Origin: Gordonia sp. KTR9
GTDB lineage: Bacteria; Actinomycetota; Actinomycetes; Mycobacteriales; Mycobacteriaceae
NCBI RefSeq assembly: GCF_000143885.2
Contig: NC_018581.1
Coordinates: forward strand, 1-64,000
Direction of reading: 5' to 3'
DNA length: 64,000 bases
The notes below the pieces were generated by a model. It ran no database searches, was not told where the DNA came from, and saw only the letters and a program-made list of their open reading frames with translations. Made by a program: the position numbers and the translations under genes. Below are positions 12,360 to 20,788 of the stretch, in pieces (the first letter of the stretch is position 1; every line of letters starts with the position of its first letter).

Positions 12360-13292
12360 ATGGGCGAATCGAACGAGAGCGCGCACCTGCGGGTCCTGCT
12401 CCTCGGCGGGCGCGGTGCGGTGGGCGCCGTCGTCCGGCGCGAACTCGAGGGGGACGGCCACATCGTGACCGGGACGAGTCGCACCGCACCCGGGGATGTC
12501 CGGATCGATCTACGCGACGACCTTGCGGGTCTGCGCACCCTCGCGGCCGAACACGACGTCGTCGTCAACGCCTCCGGCATCGAACGTCCAGACCTCGGTG
12601 CCGCGACGGCTCGGACGCCGCTGGTCGACATCGCGGCGTCCGGTGCTTACCTCGACGAGTTGCGCGCCGCCTCGGTCGGACCGGTCGTCCTGGGCGCCGG
12701 TCTGGCGCCGGGCCTCAGCACCATCTTGGCCGCAGCGCTCGACTCCCACGCCGGCGACGACCTCGACGTCCTCGTACTCCTCGGCGCCGGTGAGAAGCAC
12801 GGCCCGGCCGCCGTGGCCTGGACTGCCGGTCTGGTCGGCACCGATGTCCACTGCCCACCCGAAGGCCGGCCGGTGCGCAATCTGGGTGAGAGCCGCCGCG
12901 CGACCGGTCCGGACGGGCGCACGAGGCGCTACCTGCGCGCGGACTTCCCCGACCATGTCCTCCTCGACGACAAGCCCGGCGTGATCCGCTCGTATCTCAC
13001 CCTCAGCTCGGCACCGATGACGGCGGCACTCGGCCTGGTCGGACGGATGCCCGCATTGCGCAGCACGCTGACGTGGGCACCTCCGCTCGGGTCGGAGGCC
13101 TGGCACGTCGTCGCCGAGAATCGACGCACCGGTGAGCGACGGCAGGCCTCGGGCACCGGACAGTCCGAGGCCACCGGCAGGCTGACCGCACTCGCCGCCA
13201 CGCGTGCAGCGAGAGACCTCCGAGGCACCACGAGGAGTGTGACGATGGCCGACCTCGTCTCACTCGACGACGCGCTCGCGGTCCTGACGTAG
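12360..13292 (+). CDS. NAD(P)-binding saccharopine-dehydrogenase-like protein
   Basis: The 310-residue protein opens with a Rossmann fold (RVLLLGGRGAVGAVVRRELE) followed by the NASG strand end, then substrate-domain-like segments (PVVLGAGLAPGLSTILA, VLLGAGEKHGPAAVAWT). This layout fits saccharopine-dehydrogenase-like oxidoreductases, whose substrates are mostly unknown. Saccharopine itself is not implied. ATG 12360 lies past the divergent promoter; the reading frame extends further upstream but would overlap the XRE gene. It is likely controlled by the adjacent XRE-cupin regulator. Confidence 0.72.
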   Translation: MGESNESAHLRVLLLGGRGAVGAVVRRELEGDGHIVTGTSRTAPGDVRIDLRDDLAGLRTLAAEHDVVVNASGIERPDLGAATARTPLVDIAASGAYLDELRAASVGPVVLGAGLAPGLSTILAAALDSHAGDDLDVLVLLGAGEKHGPAAVAWTAGLVGTDVHCPPEGRPVRNLGESRRATGPDGRTRRYLRADFPDHVLLDDKPGVIRSYLTLSSAPMTAALGLVGRMPALRSTLTWAPPLGSEAWHVVAENRRTGERRQASGTGQSEATGRLTALAATRAARDLRGTTRSVTMADLVSLDDALAVLT

Positions 13293-13300
13293 GTCCGCTT

Positions 13301-13867
13301 CTACGACGCGGCGTACTCGACGATCGACACCCCGGTCTCGAAGTCGCGACCACTGACCCGACGGAACCGTCTGGGGGCGTAGCGGCCGGGAGCCATCAGG
13401 GGAATCCCACTGCCGAACAACACCGGCTGGCGTTTGAGGATGAACCGGTCGATCTCATCCGACAGCTGCATCGCGAGGTTGCCACCCCCGCAGAGCCAGA
13501 TGTCCTTGCCGCCAGCATGTTTGAGCTCGTGGACCACCTCGACCGGGTCACGATCGGTGAACGTCACGCCGTCCACGGGATCGTGTCGGCGGTGGGTGAA
13601 GACGTACTGGTCGAGGTGGCGGTACGGACTCGTCGTCTCGGGCAAGCCGGCGGCGTAGGTACTCGCTCCCATGAGCACGGTGTCGAAGATGCCCGCGCTC
13701 TGGTCGATACCGAGCGCGGCGGCGTGGTCGGTCGGGATCGTGTCGGCGAACCGATCGTTGATGCCGTCCATGTGATCGCCCTCCATGAGGAAGGCGTCGA
13801 ACTGGCCGTCCGGTCCCGCGATGTACCCATCGAGGCTGACGGCCACGTAGTACACGAGTTCACGCAT
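13301..13867 (-). CDS. RibD C-terminal-type (dihydrofolate-reductase-like) reductase
   Basis: The 188-residue protein starts MRELVYYVAVSLDGYIAGPD, the hallmark of stand-alone RibD-C / DHFR-fold proteins. It ends with the conserved block KDIWLCGGGNLAMQL ... VLFGSGIPL. Such proteins reduce pterin-like or unknown substrates with NAD(P)H. ATG 13867 has GGGGA five bases upstream, so it is preferred over 13882. It is divergent from the TetR gene and is its probable target. Two further RibD-like genes occur in this window (38038 and 56415). Confidence 0.88.
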   Translation of the reverse strand: MRELVYYVAVSLDGYIAGPDGQFDAFLMEGDHMDGINDRFADTIPTDHAAALGIDQSAGIFDTVLMGASTYAAGLPETTSPYRHLDQYVFTHRRHDPVDGVTFTDRDPVEVVHELKHAGGKDIWLCGGGNLAMQLSDEIDRFILKRQPVLFGSGIPLMAPGRYAPRRFRRVSGRDFETGVSIVEYAAS

Positions 13868-13888
13868 GCTGTCCCCAATCACTTCAGA

Positions 13889-13924
13889 TGTAGTGGTTAA
13901 GAACCTACAGCACTTGTAGTGGTT
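13889..13924. promoter_or_regulatory. Direct repeat in the RibD/TetR divergent promoter
   Basis: TGTAGTGGTT occurs at 13889-13898 and again at 13915-13924, between the divergent starts at 13867 and 13941. The spacing of 26 bases puts both on similar faces of the helix. It is a likely TetR operator pair. The first copy also forms an imperfect palindrome with AACCTAC at 13902-13908. Confidence 0.55.
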
Positions 13925-13940
13925 GGGCTATCGTTTTCCC

Positions 13941-14510
13941 ATGGTCCGAAATGACGACCGCCGGCGAGCCCTCGCCGACGCGGGTCTCGAAGTCCTCGCC
14001 GACAGCGGAGCGCGAGGACTCACCCACCGCGCGGTCGACCGTGCCGCCGGCGTCCCCGTCGGCACGACGACGAACTACTTCCGTTCTCGCTCAGCACTTC
14101 TGACCGGTCTGGTGGAGCGCATCTACGAGCGGCTCGCACCGAGCGACGACTTCATCGCCGAACGGGCCGGACGCACCCCGACCCGCGATCTGTTCGCCGA
14201 GTACCTTCGCAACATCGTCGAACGCCTGTTGGCCGACCGCGAGGTCACCATCGCGCTCATCGAACTGAGACTCGAGGGAATCCGACGCCCCGAAGTCGCC
14301 GAGATCATCGTCGAATGGCGTCGAACCGGGTTCGCCGGGGACGTCGCTTTCAACGAGCAAGCGGGCCTGCCGGGGTCGGCGCGGGAGATCGCCCTGTTCC
14401 ACTTCGCGGTCGACGGCCTCCTGCTCGACCAGCTGACCGGCCCGTTGCTCCCGGATGTGCCGCTCGACGACATCGTCGACGCACTGGTCGACGGGTTGCT
14501 GCCCGGTTGA
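13941..14510 (+). CDS. TetR-family transcriptional regulator
   Basis: This is a 189-residue regulator. The N-terminal HTH (about 5-50) reads RRRALADAGLEVLADSGARG, then LTHRAVDRAAGVPVGTTTNYFRSR. The remainder is the variable ligand-binding helical domain, close to the TetR_C_6 type. ATG 13941 has no Shine-Dalgarno, but a TANNNT -10 (TATCGT, 13929-13934) sits exactly 6 bases before it, so the mRNA may be leaderless. It probably represses the divergent RibD-like gene and itself through the repeats at 13889-13924. Confidence 0.88.
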   Translation: MVRNDDRRRALADAGLEVLADSGARGLTHRAVDRAAGVPVGTTTNYFRSRSALLTGLVERIYERLAPSDDFIAERAGRTPTRDLFAEYLRNIVERLLADREVTIALIELRLEGIRRPEVAEIIVEWRRTGFAGDVAFNEQAGLPGSAREIALFHFAVDGLLLDQLTGPLLPDVPLDDIVDALVDGLLPG

Positions 14511-14538
14511 GTACGCGGTCCGCACCGGGGTCGGGCCG

Positions 14539-15861
14539 ATGATCGACCGGCGGGGCACCCGCTACCGTGGACAAGTGGACCGCGATCTGCTCGACGGACG
14601 CTATGAGATCCGGGGAGTTCTCGGACGTGGCGGCATGGCGGTGGTGCACGACGGGTGGGACCGGCGGCTCCACCGGTCGGTCGCCATCAAACTGCTGCGG
14701 TCGGCGCCAGAGACCCCGGTAGTCGCTCGTGAACGGTTCGCCGCAGAGGCGCGGGCGGCCGCAGCACTCAACCATCCCAACATCGTTGCCGTTCACGATT
14801 TCGGCGAGCACGACGGGACTCCGTACATCGTGATGGAGCGGCTGAGTGGCACGACGGTCGGAGACCTCATGGTCGACGGACCGATGCCACCCGACCGTGT
14901 TGCCGCGATTCTCGCCGACGTCCTCGCGGCCCTGCACGCCGCCCACGCAGCCGGCGTGTTTCATCGCGACATCAAACCCGCGAATCTGCTGATGTCCGGT
15001 GACCGGGTGAAGGTGGCCGATCTCGGCATCGCCAAGACCGCCGGCACGGCGCACACAGCGACCGGTGAAGTCGTCGGCACCATCTGCTATCTCAGCCCAG
15101 GACGCGTGCTGGGTCAGGCGGCGACACCTGCCGACGATCTCTATGCGGCCGCCGTCGTCGCGTACGAAGCGCTGACGGGCCGTCGCGCGTACGACCAGGA
15201 CAATCCCGCCGCTGTCGCGCATGCGATCCTGCACTCGCCCCCGCCGCCATTGACCGTTGTGCGTCCAGACGTTCCACCGGCCCTGCGCGACACGATCGAT
15301 CGGGCCATCCGCCCCGGTGACGCGGCATCGTTCGCCGACGCCGCGGCGATGCTTGCGGCGCTGTCCGGCCAGGGTGCCGAACCGCTGTCACATCCGGCGA
15401 CGAGCCGGCTCACGTCCCCGCTGTCGATGACACCGTTGTCGGCGACACCGGGGCCCGTACCCCCGGTCGGGGGCGGGTCGCCGACGGCACCTCTCTCCGC
15501 GGGGCGGCCTCGACCACGGAGACGAACCTGGGTCGCGCTGGTCGGCGGATCCGCCGCACTGCTGGCGGCGCTCCTGGTCGCCATCACCGTGGCGGCGACG
15601 AGCTCGGACGAGGACGCGCCGTCGCCGACGAACCCCGCCCCTGCCTCACTGCCCGCCGCAGAGCCCTCGATCCCGGCGAGCACCATCGAGACGCCGCAAC
15701 CGACCCAGACAGAACTGCCGCAGACCGGTGTGCCCCAGACGGGGCCGACTCCAACCGAGAACGATCGGAACGGTAGGGGAAACTCCGGAGGAAATGGCGG
15801 CAACGGGAACAGCGGCAACGGGAACAGCGGAAACGGGAAACCGAAGGACGACAAGAACTGA
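14539..15861 (+). CDS. Transmembrane Ser/Thr protein kinase with altered APE motif
   Basis: A 440-residue kinase of PknA/B type. The glycine loop is GRGGMAVVHDG, the ATP lysine is Lys51 (VAIKLL), the catalytic loop is HRDIKPAN (142-149), and the DFG position reads DLG (161-163). The APE position reads SPG instead of SPE (186-188), a loss of the usual Glu. A membrane helix (about 340-362) is followed by an outer tail of Pro/Thr and a Gly-Asn run. No PASTA or other sensor domain is seen. ATG 14539 has GGGG upstream; GTG 14575 is an alternative. It stands apart from the pknAB cluster, and its substrates are unknown. Confidence 0.85.
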   Translation: MIDRRGTRYRGQVDRDLLDGRYEIRGVLGRGGMAVVHDGWDRRLHRSVAIKLLRSAPETPVVARERFAAEARAAAALNHPNIVAVHDFGEHDGTPYIVMERLSGTTVGDLMVDGPMPPDRVAAILADVLAALHAAHAAGVFHRDIKPANLLMSGDRVKVADLGIAKTAGTAHTATGEVVGTICYLSPGRVLGQAATPADDLYAAAVVAYEALTGRRAYDQDNPAAVAHAILHSPPPPLTVVRPDVPPALRDTIDRAIRPGDAASFADAAAMLAALSGQGAEPLSHPATSRLTSPLSMTPLSATPGPVPPVGGGSPTAPLSAGRPRPRRRTWVALVGGSAALLAALLVAITVAATSSDEDAPSPTNPAPASLPAAEPSIPASTIETPQPTQTELPQTGVPQTGPTPTENDRNGRGNSGGNGGNGNSGNGNSGNGKPKDDKN

Positions 15862-15905
15862 TTGCCACAGCGAGGCAATCGAACCCGGATGGCCGCTGAC
15901 TCGGG

Positions 15906-16157
15906 TCAGCGCTCGAGGTGCGCGTAGCGGCGGCGGAACTTCTCGACCCGGCCGGCGACGTCGGGAATCGTGTTGACCCCGGTGTAGAACGGGTGCGAAT
16001 CGCTGGTGACGTCGACGGTGATGAGCGGGTACTCATTGCCGTCGGACCACGTGACGGTGGTCGGCGACGTCGCGGTCGAGCGGGTGAGGAACTCCTTGCC
16101 CGTTGAACCGTCGCGGATGACGACGGGGTGGTAATCGGGGTGGATGCCCTTCTTCAT
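15906..16157 (-). CDS. rpmE2: Zinc-independent ribosomal protein L31 (type B)
   Basis: The 83-residue protein starts [20 protein letters not shown] and contains HPFYTG and the C-terminal [10 protein letters not shown], the type B pattern. It lacks the CxxC pairs of zinc-binding L31. It replaces the zinc-containing paralogue during zinc starvation, freeing zinc. It lies 38 bases downstream of mrf on the same strand, so it is probably under the same Zur-type control. Confidence 0.93.
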   Translation of the reverse strand: MKKGIHPDYHPVVIRDGSTGKEFLTRSTATSPTTVTWSDGNEYPLITVDVTSDSHPFYTGVNTIPDVAGRVEKFRRRYAHLER

Positions 16158-16195
16158 GATGAGTGCCTTCCGGTGAGATGGGTGTCGGCGAGGGG

Positions 16196-17551
16196 TCAGT
16201 TGTCCCGAGGGTCCGAGGTGTCGAGCCCCGGCACCGCGTCCACGGTCGACTCGGCGACGTCGAGGTCGTCGCAGGGGTCGGCGTGGAACTCGCCGAAGGG
16301 ATCGTCGAAGGTCGACCAGAACTGTTGGCCCGCAGCAAATTCGACTTCGTTGAGGCAGGCGCTGCGGAGCGCCTCCTCGATCTCGGCGGGGTCGCCTTGA
16401 TGGACGAGCGCGACCAGCGACGTGTGCCGGTCGCCGAAGGTCTCGTCCCAGCGCAGTGCGCCGAGAGCACGACGTTCGGCGGGTACCTGCGCGAGGTCGT
16501 CGTCGGACATCGAGGCCAACCAGGGACCTCCGTGGGCCACGCGCAGCCCACCGCCGGCCGACTCGAGCCAGAGTGCCTCGTCGGGTTGGGTGGCGATCCA
16601 GACTCGCCCGCGCGCACAGACGACCCCGTCGAGCAGTGCGTCGATCGCCTCGTGGAATCGGCCCGGATGCAGCGGCCGATCGCTGTGGAACTCGACCCAC
16701 GTGACGCCGCAGTCGGACTCCAACGGGGGTTCGCCGGCGAGGAGGGGGTCGTGCGGTCCGTCGATGCGACCTCGTCGTGAGCGCGGCGGCACCGCGGCGA
16801 GCAACTGTTCGGCGAGGGTGGGGGTGATCGGGCGCTGGGGCAGCTCGAACATCATGGGGACGTTGGGTGCGAGCCGTTTGAGGACGGCCACGAGTCGCGC
16901 CGATGCCCAGGCGTCGCGGACGGTCGGGTCGCACGCCGCGACCACCAGTGCGTCGGCGAAGGAAACTTGCCCGACCGCCACCTGCGCGAGCGTGCGGTCG
17001 TCGTCCAGTGCGACGTGCCCACCCTCGGCGAGAGAGAGGTCGCCGGTCGCCGACGTCAGCCAATCGTCCTCGGCCACACAGGCAACCGTGAGGTCGATGC
17101 GAACGTCGACCGCTGCCGGGGCGTCGTCGAACCCCGGCATGTCGGCGACGATGACGTTCTCGATCGACCACGCGACCTGCTCGGGTTCGAGGACCGGGTC
17201 CAGGGTGAGAATGATCCGGTTCACCGACGGTCGACGATGAAGTCGGCGGAGCAGCGGGAGCAGGTCTTCTCTCAGCGTGCACGAGATGCATCCGTGGGCC
17301 AATTCGACGATGCAGACGTCATGTCGGCTGCGTCCGTCGGGTCCCCGCCAGCTCACGGTCCGGACGACGCGGCCGTCCTCGACCTGGGTCAGGTCGTGGT
17401 GCACCTGGACGCTACCGGCGCCCCCGCCCTCCAACGCGTCGCCGACCCGGTGGATCGACGACGCGTCGAGTCCGGTGACCACGACGATCGGGGTTCGACG
17501 GTCGGTCGGTCCGGCGCCATCCGGGCGGTTCGCGAGTCCATCGTCGAGCAC
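16196..17551 (-). CDS. mrf: CobW/COG0523-family GTPase-like protein, Mrf type
   Basis: The 451-residue protein matches the Mrf (Mpy recruitment factor) type of mycobacteria, which is encoded with zinc-independent ribosomal proteins and helps place a hibernation factor on alternative ribosomes. The key metal motif is GCISC (Cys88, Cys91) in [17 protein letters not shown]. The P-loop is degenerate: [10 protein letters not shown] lacks the GKT of true GTPases. GTG 17551 is chosen because GGAGTGGAG lies just upstream and the Zur-type box at 17570-17584 must be promoter DNA. It is divergent from rpmB and upstream of rpmE2. Confidence 0.87.
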   Translation of the reverse strand: MLDDGLANRPDGAGPTDRRTPIVVVTGLDASSIHRVGDALEGGGAGSVQVHHDLTQVEDGRVVRTVSWRGPDGRSRHDVCIVELAHGCISCTLREDLLPLLRRLHRRPSVNRIILTLDPVLEPEQVAWSIENVIVADMPGFDDAPAAVDVRIDLTVACVAEDDWLTSATGDLSLAEGGHVALDDDRTLAQVAVGQVSFADALVVAACDPTVRDAWASARLVAVLKRLAPNVPMMFELPQRPITPTLAEQLLAAVPPRSRRGRIDGPHDPLLAGEPPLESDCGVTWVEFHSDRPLHPGRFHEAIDALLDGVVCARGRVWIATQPDEALWLESAGGGLRVAHGGPWLASMSDDDLAQVPAERRALGALRWDETFGDRHTSLVALVHQGDPAEIEEALRSACLNEVEFAAGQQFWSTFDDPFGEFHADPCDDLDVAESTVDAVPGLDTSDPRDN

Positions 17552-17569
17552 GACTCCACTCCGATCTAT

Positions 17570-17584
17570 TGAGAATGATTTCCA
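17570..17584. promoter_or_regulatory. Zur-type zinc box upstream of mrf
   Basis: TGAGAATGATTTCCA has the dyad pattern of actinobacterial Zur sites (TGAAAATGATTTTCA-like). It lies 18 bases before the mrf start, in the divergent mrf/rpmB promoter. Binding would repress the block while zinc is plentiful. Confidence 0.7.
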
Positions 17585-17622
17585 TTTGTGCTCCGGCGAC
17601 GGTACCGTGGCCGAACAGTTAA

Positions 17623-17637
17623 TGCCAATCATTGTCG
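17623..17637. promoter_or_regulatory. Zur-type zinc box upstream of rpmB
   Basis: TGCCAATCATTGTCG keeps the AATCATT core and partial dyad of the Zur consensus. It lies 16 bases before rpmB. Two boxes, one per divergent unit, support coordinated zinc control. Confidence 0.6.
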
Positions 17638-17653
17638 ATAAGGGAGGGGCAGC

Positions 17654-17890
17654 ATGTCCAAGAGGTGCCAGGTCACCGGTCGGGTACCGGGCTTCGGCAA
17701 GCAGGTGTCGCATTCGCACAAGCGGACCTCGCGCCGTTGGGACCCGAACATCCAGCGACGCCGCTACTTCGTGCCCGGTGAGGGCCGGTACGTGACGCTG
17801 CGTGTGAGCGCCAAGGGGATCTCGACGATCGACAAGCACGGCATCGAGTCGGTGCTGCGCACCATCCGTGCGCGCGGAGAGAAAGTCTGA
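17654..17890 (+). CDS. rpmB: Zinc-independent ribosomal protein L28
   Basis: A 78-residue L28 protein of the large subunit. It starts [20 protein letters not shown] and ends [17 protein letters not shown]. It has one Cys only, so the zinc-binding CxxC pairs of the housekeeping form are absent. A strong Shine-Dalgarno GGGAGGGG precedes ATG 17654. It is first in the rpmB-rpmG-rpsN-rpsR operon, with a four-base TGATG overlap into rpmG. Confidence 0.95.
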   Translation: MSKRCQVTGRVPGFGKQVSHSHKRTSRRWDPNIQRRRYFVPGEGRYVTLRVSAKGISTIDKHGIESVLRTIRARGEKV

Positions 17891-18054
17891 TGGCGCGCAA
17901 CGAGATCCGGCCGATCGTCAAACTGCGTTCCACCGCCGGGACCGGATACACGTACGTGACGCGGAAGAACCGCCGAAACGATCCCGACCGCATGGTGCTC
18001 CGCAAGTACGACCCGATTGCCCGTGCCCACGTCGATTTCAAGGAGGACCGCTGA
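17890..18054 (+). CDS. rpmG: Zinc-independent ribosomal protein L33
   Basis: A 54-residue L33 protein starting [20 protein letters not shown] and ending [10 protein letters not shown]. It lacks the CxxC motifs of zinc-binding L33. The start overlaps the rpmB stop and its own stop overlaps the rpsN start (TGATG both times), a tight translational coupling within the zinc-starvation operon. Confidence 0.95.
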   Translation: MARNEIRPIVKLRSTAGTGYTYVTRKNRRNDPDRMVLRKYDPIARAHVDFKEDR

Positions 18055-18359
18055 TGGCCAAGAAGTCCAAGATCGTCCGGAACGAGCAGCGTCGGGAGGT
18101 CGTCGCGCGGTATGCCGACCTCCGCGCCGAACTGAAGCGCGCAAGTGTGGCGCCCGATTCGACGCCCGAGGAGCGGATGACGGCTTTACGTCGCCTACAG
18201 CGGTTGCCGCGCAATGCAAGTCCGACGCGTCTGCGCAACCGGGACGCGGTCGACGGCCGCCCCCGTGGGTACATCGGCAAGGCGGGTCTGTCCCGCGTGC
18301 GGTTCCGCGAACTCGCGCACAGGGGTGAGCTGCCCGGAATCCAGAAGTCCAGCTGGTGA
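18054..18359 (+). CDS. rpsN: Zinc-independent ribosomal protein S14
   Basis: The 101-residue long form of S14. It starts [20 protein letters not shown], and the conserved end contains [20 protein letters not shown] and [15 protein letters not shown]. The zinc-binding CxxC pairs of the short form are replaced by residues that cannot bind zinc. It is third gene in the Zur-type operon, coupled to rpmG by a four-base overlap. Confidence 0.95.
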   Translation: MAKKSKIVRNEQRREVVARYADLRAELKRASVAPDSTPEERMTALRRLQRLPRNASPTRLRNRDAVDGRPRGYIGKAGLSRVRFRELAHRGELPGIQKSSW

Positions 18360-18387
18360 GACGGCTCCACGAGAACAAGGAATGGTG

Positions 18388-18651
18388 ATGGCCAACAAGA
18401 GAACCCGTCGGCGCGACGACGAACCGGTCAAACGCAAACGGAACCTGCTCGTCGCACAGGGCGTGCGCGTGGACGGGCGTACTCCCGTCGACTACAAGGA
18501 TGTCGCGCTGCTGCGACAGTTCCTGTCCGACAAAGGCCGTATCCGCAGCCGGCGGCTCACCGGATTGAGCCCGCAGGAGCAGCGTCAGGTCGCCACGGCG
18601 ATCCGCAACGCGCGCGAAATGGCCCTGCTGCCGTACGACTCACGACACTGA
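18388..18651 (+). CDS. rpsR: Ribosomal protein S18, alternative form
   Basis: An 87-residue S18 starting [20 protein letters not shown]. Conserved parts are [19 protein letters not shown] and [20 protein letters not shown]. No Cys is present, in line with the zinc-independent set. ATG 18388 has AAGGA at 18377-18381; ATG 18382 is an alternative. It ends the operon, and repeat copy A (18685-18794) forms a large hairpin 33 bases later that could terminate the transcript. Confidence 0.94.
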   Translation: MANKRTRRRDDEPVKRKRNLLVAQGVRVDGRTPVDYKDVALLRQFLSDKGRIRSRRLTGLSPQEQRQVATAIRNAREMALLPYDSRH

Positions 18652-18684
18652 CGTCCGGTACTCGTGTTCGCGAACGAGCGCGAC

Positions 18685-18794
18685 CCCCTGCTCCCTGAGG
18701 TGTGAGGAGCGCAAGCGACGAGCCTCGAAGGGTCTGGTGAGACGCCTTGCGACCCTTCGTGACGCTCGCAAGCTCGCTCCTCAGGGAGCAGGGG
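18685..18794. repeat. 3'-end hairpin repeat, copy A
   Basis: Outer arms CCCCTGCTCCCTGAGG (18685-18700) and CCTCAGGGAGCAGGGG (18779-18794) are perfect 16-base reverse complements. Inner arms of the CTCGAAGGGT / ACCCTTCGTG type also pair. It lies between the convergent rpsR and DJ-1/PfpI genes and could terminate both. It is one of about seven related elements in the window. Confidence 0.9.
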
Positions 18795-18813
18795 TGACGC
18801 TCAGCAGCGGGCG

Positions 18814-19533
18814 CTACTTGGAGCCCTGCGGCACGTTCTCGAGCCGATCGAGCAGAGTGCGCGCCAGCGATTCCGACGACGCGGGATTCTGACCGGTCAG
18901 CAGGTTGCCGTCGGCCTCGGTGTGGACCGCCCACGGCTCACCCAGGGTGACCTTGAACCCTGCCTGGGTGAGCCGGTCCTGCAGGAGCCAGGGTGCCTTG
19001 TCGGCGAGCCCGGCCTGTTCCTCCTCGGCGTTGCTGAAGCCGGTCACCGTGCGACCGGCGAAGGCGTTGACACCGTCGGAGTTGGTGGCGGCGAGCAGGA
19101 TCGCCGGTCCGTGGCACACGATCCCGAGCGGCAGTTTCGCCTCGTCGGCCGCTATCAGGAGGCCACCTGCGTCCGAGTCCACGGCCAGGTCCTCCATGGG
19201 ACCGTGTCCGCCCGGGACGAACACCGCGTCGTAGTCGGCGATGCGAACGTCGGTGAGGGCGATCGGCTTCTTCAGTTCGGGTGCGGTCTCCACGACGTGA
19301 CGGATCTCGGCCGCACGCTCGGGGGTGCCGATGCTCTCGACCGCGAGACTGGTCTCGTCGACCGGCGGCTGGACACCGTTGGGGGTGGCCACGGTCACCT
19401 TGTAACCGGCCGCACGGAACACCTCCAGCGGCGCGACGGCCTCTTCGGCCCAGAATCCGGTCTTGTGAGTCGAGCCGTCGTTCAGCGTCCAGCTTCCGGC
19501 GCCGGTCATGATGAAGAGGATGTTTCGTGTCAT
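18814..19533 (-). CDS. DJ-1/PfpI (type 1 glutamine amidotransferase-like) protein
   Basis: The 239-residue protein shows the DJ-1/PfpI fold: MTRNILFIMTGAGSW, VFVPGGHGPMEDL, and the nucleophile elbow GIVCHGPAILLAA with the reactive Cys. Family members include glyoxalase III/chaperone Hsp31-like proteins that detoxify methylglyoxal-type damage; the length and the GHGPM motif fit that group. ATG 19533 has a perfect AGGAGG nearby. It is a single gene between repeat copy A and the SDR. Confidence 0.9.
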   Translation of the reverse strand: MTRNILFIMTGAGSWTLNDGSTHKTGFWAEEAVAPLEVFRAAGYKVTVATPNGVQPPVDETSLAVESIGTPERAAEIRHVVETAPELKKPIALTDVRIADYDAVFVPGGHGPMEDLAVDSDAGGLLIAADEAKLPLGIVCHGPAILLAATNSDGVNAFAGRTVTGFSNAEEEQAGLADKAPWLLQDRLTQAGFKVTLGEPWAVHTEADGNLLTGQNPASSESLARTLLDRLENVPQGSK

Positions 19534-19620
19534 CTGAACCTCCTGTGCCCAGGTAGTCGGTGTGGTCGTCGTCCGCCAACGTAGAGACAAACCGCGGTGT
19601 CGGCCACGACGCAGGTCAGG

Positions 19621-20469
19621 TCAGGCGAGACCGGTGAGCTCGGCGGAGCGCTGCCACAGGCCGTCGATCAGTTTCTGGTCGTGGGCCTGACGGTTCTCCC
19701 GGCCGTTGGCCTTGTGGCGGTTGAAGTACACCCCGTTGACGCTCGGGTCGGCGCCGCGTTCGGCGAGGGCGATGAGCGGGGCGGCTCCCTGCTCGGGGGT
19801 GATGGTCACCAGGCGCGTCAGCGGAGACCGGTAGGCCAGTCCGACGAACCGCGAGTCGCGGCCGAAACTCGTAGCCGCGGGTCCGGGATGGACTGCGGCG
19901 GAGTAGATCTTGTCAGCGGTCCAGCGCTGGGCGATCCCGCGTGTGAACAGGATGTTCATCAGCTTGGCGGTGCCGTAGGGCCGCATCCCCAGCGTGCGAC
20001 GTTTCTCGAAGTCGAGGTCGTCGAGGTCGACCTGGCCGAAGAGGTTGCCCACGCTGGAGGTGTTCAGGACGAGGGACTGCGGGGCCGCGGCCAACCGATC
20101 CCGGAGGAGGTGGGTCAGGAGGAACGGGGCCAGGTGGTTGATCTGGAAGTTGAGCTCGTGCCCGTCCGCGGAGCGTTGCGACGAGTCGAACGTCCCGCCC
20201 GCGTTGTTCATCAGGACGTCGATCGTCCCCACGGCGGAATTGATCTCCGCGGCCAGGTCCCGCACCTGCGACAGATCCGAGAAATCCGCGGTGAACGGGG
20301 TCGCACCGGTCTCCGCCGCGATCGGCGCGAGCTTCTTCGGTGAGCGTCCGACGAGGATGAGCTCGGTCTCGGGTCCGGCCAGGGATCGCGCCGCGATCGC
20401 GCCGATCCCGTCGCTGGCACCGGTGAGGACGATCGTGCGCTTCTGTCCGGACGGGGTTTCACTGGCCAT
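19621..20469 (-). CDS. Short-chain dehydrogenase/reductase (SDR)
   Basis: A 282-residue SDR oxidoreductase. Its cofactor motif is TGASDGIG (TGxxxGxG), followed by NNAG, an active-site Ser in NTSSVG and YxxxK as YGTAK. The late region with HPGPAATSFGRDSR and NRHKANGR resembles the retinol-dehydrogenase-like group. The substrate cannot be read from sequence. ATG 20469 overlaps the end of the small acidic ORF by 11 bases, so the two are co-transcribed. Confidence 0.9.
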   Translation of the reverse strand: MASETPSGQKRTIVLTGASDGIGAIAARSLAGPETELILVGRSPKKLAPIAAETGATPFTADFSDLSQVRDLAAEINSAVGTIDVLMNNAGGTFDSSQRSADGHELNFQINHLAPFLLTHLLRDRLAAAPQSLVLNTSSVGNLFGQVDLDDLDFEKRRTLGMRPYGTAKLMNILFTRGIAQRWTADKIYSAAVHPGPAATSFGRDSRFVGLAYRSPLTRLVTITPEQGAAPLIALAERGADPSVNGVYFNRHKANGRENRQAHDQKLIDGLWQRSAELTGLA

Positions 20470-20710
20470 CGGTCGTGCCCTCCGATCCGCCGACCGCGTG
20501 ACCCTCATCGGTGTGGTCGGCCGGTGGCTGCGCGCCGTCGTAGGACGCCTTGTCTTCCCGGATTCGGTCGGTCTCGCCGATCTCCGTGTCACCGGCGGCC
20601 GGCAGAACCGACTCGGGGCCGTTCTCCTCGTCGGGATCGTCGCGCAGATCGGGATCGGTCTTCAGTTCGTCTTCGTTCGTCGTCCAGGTGGGCTTCTCGT
20701 TGTCCGGCAT
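20459..20710 (-). CDS. Small acidic hypothetical protein
   Basis: An 83-residue protein that is very rich in Asp and Glu (MPDNEKPTWTTNEDELKTDP) with no Cys, no membrane segment and no recognised domain; it is probably disordered. ATG 20710 has a GGTGGAGAG Shine-Dalgarno. It overlaps the SDR start, which argues for a real, translationally coupled gene. I do not recognise its function. Confidence 0.65.
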   Translation of the reverse strand: MPDNEKPTWTTNEDELKTDPDLRDDPDEENGPESVLPAAGDTEIGETDRIREDKASYDGAQPPADHTDEGHAVGGSEGTTDGQ

Positions 20711-20753
20711 CTCTCCACCTTGCCCGAAGACGCGCCTTTTCACACCGGCCTTG

Positions 20754-20773
20754 ACTTCAAGTTGACTTGAGGT
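20754..20773. promoter_or_regulatory. MerR-type operator before the MFS pump
   Basis: ACTTCAAGTTGACTTGAGGT is a near-perfect 20-base palindrome of the kind bound by MerR-family activators. It overlaps a TTGACT -35 (20751-20756) and lies about 15 bases before the GTG start of the pump. No merR gene is in the window. Confidence 0.6.
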
Positions 20774-20788
20774 TGTCTGCTCGTCGTC

